A stretch of DNA of 54,381 nucleotides from Scytalidium lignicola (Eukaryota; Ascomycota; Leotiomycetes): positions 1-54,381 of the forward strand of contig NCSJ02000292.1 in the NCBI GenBank assembly GCA_002812745.2, given 5' to 3'. Both the position numbers and the translations under genes were made by a program. Below the pieces are notes generated by a model. The model had not been told where the DNA came from. It was given only the letters and a program-made list of their open reading frames with translations, and ran no database searches. Every line of letters starts with the position of its first letter. Position 1 is the first letter of the stretch. Shown piece by piece: positions 48,261-54,381 of the stretch.

Positions 48261-49029
48261 ATGCGTAAAATGTCATTCACTCAATCCTGCTCCCAAGCTC
48301 TCACTACCCTACCAGCCGTGCATGACCTACTCAACCTCGCAAACCACCGAAACAAGAACCAACACCGATTGTCTAAATGGTGGAAGGAATTTTCACAGCT
48401 CCGCCGTCACGTCAGTAAACTTATTTCTGAATTATCAGATCCTGAATTGAGATTCGTGCACGAATCAACGGCACCAAAGAAGAAACCCAAAAAGGAAAAG
48501 CAAGATAGAGGGAAGGAATCACGTGATAAAGTTGAGCTGCGAGTAGAGTTCCTTGAAGATGTACTGATTCCGAAATGTTATATGTAAGTTGTTACTAGGA
48601 AAGCAGAGAAGATATTAGCTAATTTGTGGTAACCATAGGGCATTTTCTAATGTCGTGGCGGATAATCAATATTCGACGCTGGGACTCCTTTTGATAGGAT
48701 GTCTAGCTCGTATTCAAAAGGCAATTAGGCCCCTGAGAAGGGTTGAAGAAGTAAAGACAGTTGTGGATGACATTCCATTACCTTCAAAGACGGATGAGAT
48801 AGACCTAGGAGAGAGAGTTAGAAGAGATCAGGCGGACGTACTGGATGCTGATAGCAATAAAGCTGAAGACGAAGAGCAGGTTACTGAGCGCAAGAAAGTA
48901 AAGAAAGCAAATGAAAATTTTAATGATGAGGATAAGAAGGATGGAATGGACTCAAGTCTTCCGAAACGGCCTAAAAAGAAGAGGAAGAAAGGAGATGCAT
49001 TTGATAATTTGTTTGCCAGTTTATTATAG
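48261..49029 (+). CDS. RMP1: RNase MRP protein subunit Rmp1
   Basis: Exons 48261-48583 and 48639-49029 encode 237 residues. The N-terminal half carries the Rmp1 RNA-binding block NLANHRNKNQHRLSKWWKEF followed by LRRHVSKL, and a later helical part LIPKCYMAFSNVVADNQYS with LGLLLIGCLARIQ. Rmp1 is the subunit that distinguishes RNase MRP from RNase P; the particle cleaves pre-rRNA in ITS1 and some mRNAs. The C-terminus is highly charged and ends in a basic KRPKKKRKK cluster that could direct nuclear or nucleolar import. Two nearby ATGs, 48261 and 48270, are both possible starts; the first is listed. The 55-base intron splits a Met codon. Confidence 0.88.
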
Positions 49030-49996
49030 TAATAAAATGGACATGGCAGCAAGGTTTCAAATCATCAATCCATTATCTAGAATTATGTTTCCTAAGTAGG
49101 CCAGGCTACGTAGAAATAAAGGCAAGTTTACAGACGTGGTAGGAACATTTCACGCTCACTCCCCTCGAACTGTATCTTCAACAGAAACCCGGCTAAAATA
49201 ACCCCTAAACCCCNCCTTCAAAAAAACAAAAACNAAAAACAAAAAAAAATGAAACAGATAAGAAGTAGAAAAAAAGAAATACAGATGACAAAAGAGTTCG
49301 GTTCACTACAGCCGTGAAGCTGTACGCCTACATCTCTACTAACGTCGGCGTTCGCCTCATCCATTAGACTTAATTCCATATCCACCCCCTGGAACAACAA
49401 TCTTGTCCTGACCATTATACCATAACGGCGCTGTTTGTTGTTCCGTTACGAGCCATCTTTCTTAATTGGGTTGATATAGAAAGCTAGACTTCGGAGAAAG
49501 GGAAGGAGCGAGAGTCCTGCGAGGGTTCACTAGTAAAGGTGAGCAATTATCACCGGGTTTTTTTAAGGTAACTAATTTCCCCTTCCTCTCCACGTAACAT
49601 AGATGTATGTCAAGGTCAAAACAGTTAGAGACTGGGAGAGAATCTTTCCTAAGAACTTAACCTATCTAATCCCACTAGACAGAAGGTAAAAGAAACATGA
49701 TTTCGAGCATCAAAATACAAAAAGATCTCAAGGAAAGCAGCTATTTAATCACGAATGGCATACAACAGNAAAAAAGTTGATATATTTACACTACCAATAA
49801 TAAGACAATGTAAAAAAGGGCAAAGACAAATATACCCGATCCCAAAGAGTAAGGCAACACAAATAAAACACCTCGAGGAAATTTCATCCCCCCTTCCATG
49901 CACATATACATATCTTAACGCTTCTGATTAGATGGCGAAAGGATGCTTAATTCTTTTCCCCTCGGGGATCCCATCTCCTGGAGTAGTAATCTCCGT
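49030..49996. other. Intergenic region between convergent RMP1 and CBP80
   Basis: Nearly 1 kb between two 3' ends, AT-rich with poly-A runs and N at 49214, 49234 and about 49769. No gene was found. Confidence 0.5.
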
Positions 49997-52715
49997 TTAG
50001 TTTTCCATATTGGCACTCTCATCAACGTTCATCTCAACAGCCCCATCCTCATCAACTTGCGGCTCGACAATCGGCCGTACTTTGCTAGCTTCTAATATCC
50101 ATGCCTCCTCCATGGCAAACTTCCTCTTGAAAACTCTTAGCCATCGCTTGCCCCACCGTAGAATCATAGCTTCATCCTCCGTATCTCCATCCCCAGCTTC
50201 TATCGCTTGGTCCTTTGATCCATTAGCCCATGAGGATAAGTTATCCTCCATGAGGGTAAATAAGTCCTTCATTGCAACTCTTTCCCTCTGGATTGTGTCC
50301 TCGAGAACAGCCTTTTGTTCAGGAAGAAGACCAGGTACGTTTTTAGCCATCACCACTTGTCGAAGCCTACCAGTTACTTTACCGATCGTGGATGAGACCA
50401 TTTCGTATACCCAGGACTCCGCTAAAAGGTGGCTCTTTTCAGTTAATGCCCACTCAATAACGCTAACTGGAGTGAGGATAGTGTAGTTGAGGAGCTTGTC
50501 CACAATGTTGACACCGATACCAGGTTGATCCTTCCAGTAGTCCATGACTGATGTGATGATCTGGCGACGCGCAACTGGTGAAGCAGGGCCAATTGCAAGG
50601 AGACGGTCTTTGCAACGCTCGATGCAAGAGAGAACATGGGAAAGGGATTTTGAGCCAATATAGCAGATGGCTGTCAAGTAAACATCGGTAGAGGCGACAA
50701 GGGGATCTAATTTCAATGAGAGTGCTTGAGTGGAGATACTTTCAATGATAGGTTGGATCTGGTCTTCTGGAGCCTTCTTCCGCAGCAATTGCATGATTTC
50801 TCGGCCTTCTGGAGCAAATGGAGTGTCTATATCAAGGTTAACTGCGTTACGCAATTCCCGAACAAGAGCAGACTTACCATCGTTATCGTACTTAAAATCA
50901 GGGGTATCCTTCTCCTTTTCTTCTGAAATCAACGGTTGGTAAGGCTGGGGCAATGTGCCTTTAATTCTCTGTGCAAAGCTAAGTCGAATCTCCTTGTCCA
51001 GGGCGCCACAAATGAAAGCCTTTCGAGGATCAAGATTCGAGAGCTCAACGTCATCAACCCATTCAGTCCATTTCCAGGTAAAGCCAAAGTTGCTAAGATG
51101 GTGAGAAAACCAATCTAGAAATCTGTAGTTTAATTCAAGATCCATTGTATCAATGTTCCTGTAGAGGTAACGAATAGCACGACCAAGACTGGGTGCAATA
51201 GCTGCAGGAGCAATCTTGCAAGCTTCTGTAAGCACCGAGTGGTAATAGACCAGCTTGTGCTCTGCGGATGGTAACTGGAATAGCTGTGAAAAGACTGCAT
51301 CAACTGCAACATCTTCAGGTTTCCAAGTTGATCTATCGCCATCGAGTCCGCGCAGTCTATCGAAAGGAGTAGCTCTCTTAACGAAGGTTCCTGGCGAGAA
51401 GAAGCAATCGAGATCAATTAAGAACCGTGCTGCTGCGACTCTGTTGAAATCAAGGATGTTAATTGTGTCCACAAGGGCATCCCTTAGCAAGGACGATGCA
51501 ATGTCTGTTGATGGCGGTACAGTCTCAACCTCCTGATTTCCATAGACGGAGAAGTATATCTCAGGAAACAATGGTCTTAGGCCGACAATCAGGGCATCTG
51601 GTATGGTGATGGGAGGAAGAGCATGTTTGGGAGCAGTCAATAGAGCATCTGCCTCATCCGGTCCAAAAAGCAACTTCCAAGGCCTGGGTAGGCAAGTCAG
51701 TTCCCAGCCACTGGATGCCTCGGCTTGTAATTGCTTTTGGAGTAAACTGAGGATGCTGGGAGGGGCAACGGCAGCATCTTCCTTTCCATGGTCAGGATAC
51801 GGATCGACTAATGCCTGAAGCACATGTGGTTCCGAAGCAATGATGTCCGTATTATCAATCATGCCAGCAGCCTTCTGTTGAGCATCCGTTGCTGAAGAAG
51901 CCATGATATAAGGAACGGTAAAAAGAATGATCTTAACAAGCTCAATGCCAATGGTCTGCCATGCAACTGGTTAGATATCCAGGAACCAAAAAAAAACATC
52001 CTTCTATTCGCAACCGTTGGGGATCAGGACTTACGTCGTCATTATTCTCCGTCTGGAGTTCAACAGCCTTCGTGAACAAATCCTGCAGCACAGAAAACAC
52101 TCCATCGCCCTCCAACAACCCCTGCAAAGACCCCAAAAACTTCAGATAAAGCTTTACCCCCCTCCAGTCACCATTCGCAACAGCGCTAGTGGTCTCCTCA
52201 GCCGCCTTCGCCAGCAAATCATCAACCATCTCAGGCTTAACCGTGTTAATCACCAAAACCACAGCAGCAACGAAGGGTGTTTTAAACGGCTGCTCGACGA
52301 CGAGCTGCAGCGCAAGTTCATAGAAACTGTTTCGAAGTTCGAGGTCATCGTAGTTCTCCGCCACAGTCTTCCCGATGGACAGGATCTCATCCTCGACGCG
52401 GCGCAGCGGCGACTCCGCGATTGCAAGCAGCTGTTTCCGGATCTTGACAGGGAAAGGCTCTTCATAGCGCCGGCGCTGTGGTCTACGGTCGTAGTCATCT
52501 TCATCTATAAGACAGAGAAAGAAACAAATCAACAGTCAGCCCTCGTCCTCGTCCTCTTTGTTCCATTGTTGGATTGAGCATGAAAGAGAGATGGAGAGTT
52601 GCTTCATCTTTATTAAGGAAAAGAGCTTAGGGAACTCTAACTTACCTCTATATCTTCTTTTGCGATTGTTATAGCCCCCGCGGCCACCGTGCGGCCTCGA
52701 ATCGTAATCAGCCAT
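49997..52715 (-). CDS. CBC1: Nuclear cap-binding complex large subunit CBP80
   Basis: Three exons (52715-52646, 52504-52035, 51955-49997) give 832 residues, close to CBP80 proteins of other fungi and animals. The N-terminus is Arg/Gly-rich with a basic NNRKRRYR cluster that may be a nuclear localisation signal. It is followed by three helical MIF4G-type domains; recognisable segments include KIRKQLLAIAESPLRRVEDEI, cut here to KIRKQLLAIAESPL, VLVINTVKPEMVDDLL, LYLKFLGSLQGLLEGDGVF and NLDPRKAFICGALDKEIRLS. CBP80 pairs with CBP20 on the 5' cap of nuclear RNAs and links capping to splicing, export and decay. The C-terminal tail is acidic. The start at 52715 opens a short exon whose junction gives RYRDEDDYDRRPQRRR in frame. 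Confidence 0.94.
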
Positions 52716-53869
52716 GGTCGCCGTTTGCAGTGCGTAGCAAAATGCTGTTTGGATCTGGCTATTGGAATTTGAGGTGAGAGTTAGTTACCAAATAAAGGAT
52801 CGCGTCGAACGAACGTGGACGGGTCGGGAAAGGTGAGTTTCTGGAAGTGATGTATCTTGGAGCCTTTAAAATAAGGCCACAATTACATGCCGCTTTTGAT
52901 TACTAAGCCGAGCATTATGCCACTGAACGGAATGATTTCTTTGGGTCAGATTAGAATCAGGAGAAAGCATATATCTAATGTTGGATATATGACATTTGAT
53001 GTCAAATATGCTCTATCGTTGAGTCAATTTACGGTACGAATGAGGGCCAACGAACTCAACGAGCTTAAACCGATACGATACAATAGCAAGAGAATCAATC
53101 ACTAGGGGGGGAAATGGTACCCAATGGAGCAGAAAGTAGATGTAGGAGTATTGGAAAAATAAACTCTTTGATGATCTCTGCACGAAGCCAACCCTTTTTA
53201 ATAGCCGCTAGTGACACAGATAGGACCAGACCACATTGGTGAAAGAGGAGAAACCTGAATCTTTTGATCATGCCAGCCAGCCAACCTTAAGCCCAAGGGC
53301 GAAATTGAAGAAACCGAGATCAACTTCGCCCATCCCAATCATTGGAACCATTAGACCCAAATTCCATGCATTGCATTCATTTGAAAACACAACCGTGTCT
53401 CAACGTCTCATGATATGTAGGTACGCCCGACTTTGAATTCCTTGGTTGGAAGGGATGAAGAGAGAGAAAAGAGGACCAGCCGCCAATCAACACCCATCTT
53501 TCTGTTGCCTGCTTTGCTCGCGAGCTTGAAAGGTATTTTTTTTTGTCAAAGGAAATGGGGAGGGGGAGACACAAATAGTGGGACAAGAAGAGAAGAATTT
53601 CAAAGAGCCATTTCCCATCATGCAAACAAAAAAAAANGAGAAATTCTATAAGGTTTTTCTTTCCAGAAGAAGGAATGATGTCACTGACGTTCCATGATTT
53701 CATGCTCGAGTCGTTCGAGAATCTTGCAAAAGGTACACATTCGTTCGTCCTCCTTTGTAAGACACCCGGAAATTCCGCTCATGGAACTAAAGAAATTTCA
53801 AGCTCAGTGAGGATATTTTTCATCTCTTTTCGTACCCGGGTATTCCCTGCAAACCAATAATTCATGCCA
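52716..53869. other. Intergenic region upstream of CBP80
   Basis: About 1.15 kb between the CBP80 start and an AT-rich helicase fragment. Short open frames near 52887-53105 and 53433-53703 have no recognisable domains. An N at about 53637 follows a poly-A run. Confidence 0.5.
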
Positions 53870-54381
53870 TCATAGATTCAGTAGCCTCGAACACAAGTTT
53901 TCTCGCAATCTTCCATAAACCGATCCCTCATCTGCAGAGTCATATGCAGTGTAAACCGGCAAATCTTCGATGGTATTTACAGGTAAATTTAATAGTTCTG
54001 GCTTAAAAGCTTTATTATTAACCATAGAATTAGTAATAATATAACTAATGCTTGATTTACCATCTCTTCCAATTCGGCCAATTCCTTGATCTAAGCTTAT
54101 TAAGCCTTTAATCTTGTATAAGTGAATTGAAAATCGAATATGAGATATATCTAAGCCTACTTCTAAAGCTGAAGTGCTAATTAAAGCTCTAGTATTTGAA
54201 TTCTCTGTAAAATCTTTTAAAATATCAGATTTATCATCTTTATCCTTAATACTGTAATAACCAGGGATTTTTNAAGTATTTACTTNAAAAAATCTACACT
54301 ATTATATGTAGAAGTAAATATAACTACCTTCTCTCCTGATTTTAAATTAGGATAAATCTTTGTATCTAACAAATCTGTGAT
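53870..54381 (-). CDS. RecQ-like superfamily 2 helicase, C-terminal fragment (runs off the window edge)
   Basis: Read on the reverse strand from the window edge, the sequence gives a helicase C-domain: GEKVVIFTSTYNSV (motif IV region), then after two N placeholders (54286 and 54273) KDKDDKSDILKDFTEN, ALISTSALEVGLDISH (motif V), and DQGIGRIGRDGKSS (motif VI, RecQ-like). It ends SRLLNL and a TGA at 53872-53870. The N bases break the frame, so this part cannot be read continuously as given. Codons end almost always in A or T, unlike all neighbouring genes. Such AT-rich RecQ-like helicases in fungi often belong to subtelomeric or mobile repeats. The N-terminal helicase half is beyond the window, so whether it is intact is unknown. 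Confidence 0.7.

Overview
The window is nuclear DNA of a filamentous ascomycete (Pezizomycotina; a leotiomycete is my best guess, from overall gene resemblance only). Genes carry short GT-AG introns, mostly 45-85 bases, often with a CTAAC/CTGAC-type branch site close to the acceptor. Intergenic spaces are long and rich in microsatellites, and the proteins are typical eukaryotic housekeeping factors. Isolated single N bases, nearly all beside homopolymer runs, look like closed or placeholder assembly gaps, so lengths at those points are uncertain.

Left part (0-21.3 kb): a SYLF/Ysc84 actin-patch protein (+); a reverse-strand composite in which the first three exons of a Tup1-type corepressor run into a threonine-rich GPI-anchored mucin tail, with the Tup1 WD40 part missing; a C-5 sterol desaturase (ERG3, +); the U2 snRNP factor Hsh49/SF3b4 (-) divergent from a five-exon TOM7 (+); a PFK26-type 6-phosphofructo-2-kinase with a lost phosphatase histidine (-) divergent from TOM40 (+); and cytosolic glutaminyl-tRNA synthetase (+) with an 8-nt micro-exon.

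Middle (21.3-35.5 kb): about 14 kb with no gene I can support. It holds CT-rich, poly-C, GA and GCT repeats, many CTACTGTA-type motifs, and a cluster of perfect nested stem-loops at 26997-27245. One of these has a C(UUCG)G tetraloop on the + strand, and I consider the cluster a candidate structured RNA. The desert ends at an AZF1-type four-finger C2H2 transcription factor (35.6-37.8 kb, +), so part of it may be regulatory DNA or leader for that gene.

Right part (40.5-52.7 kb): the ubiquitin-like sulfur carrier URM1 (-), a FLX1-type mitochondrial carrier (-), a ubiquitin-specific protease ending in a CaaX box (-) divergent from mitochondrial ribosomal protein uL5m/MRPL7 (+), RNase MRP subunit RMP1 (+), and nuclear cap-binding protein CBP80 (-). 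The edge (53.87 kb onward) cuts a very AT-rich RecQ-like helicase fragment, probably from a repeat or mobile element.

The genes are not one pathway. Mitochondrial biogenesis (TOM7, TOM40, FLX1, MRPL7) and RNA processing (HSH49, RMP1, CBP80) are prominent. All splice models were made by eye; each listed model other than the protease 5' end keeps frame across every junction and is supported by family similarity.
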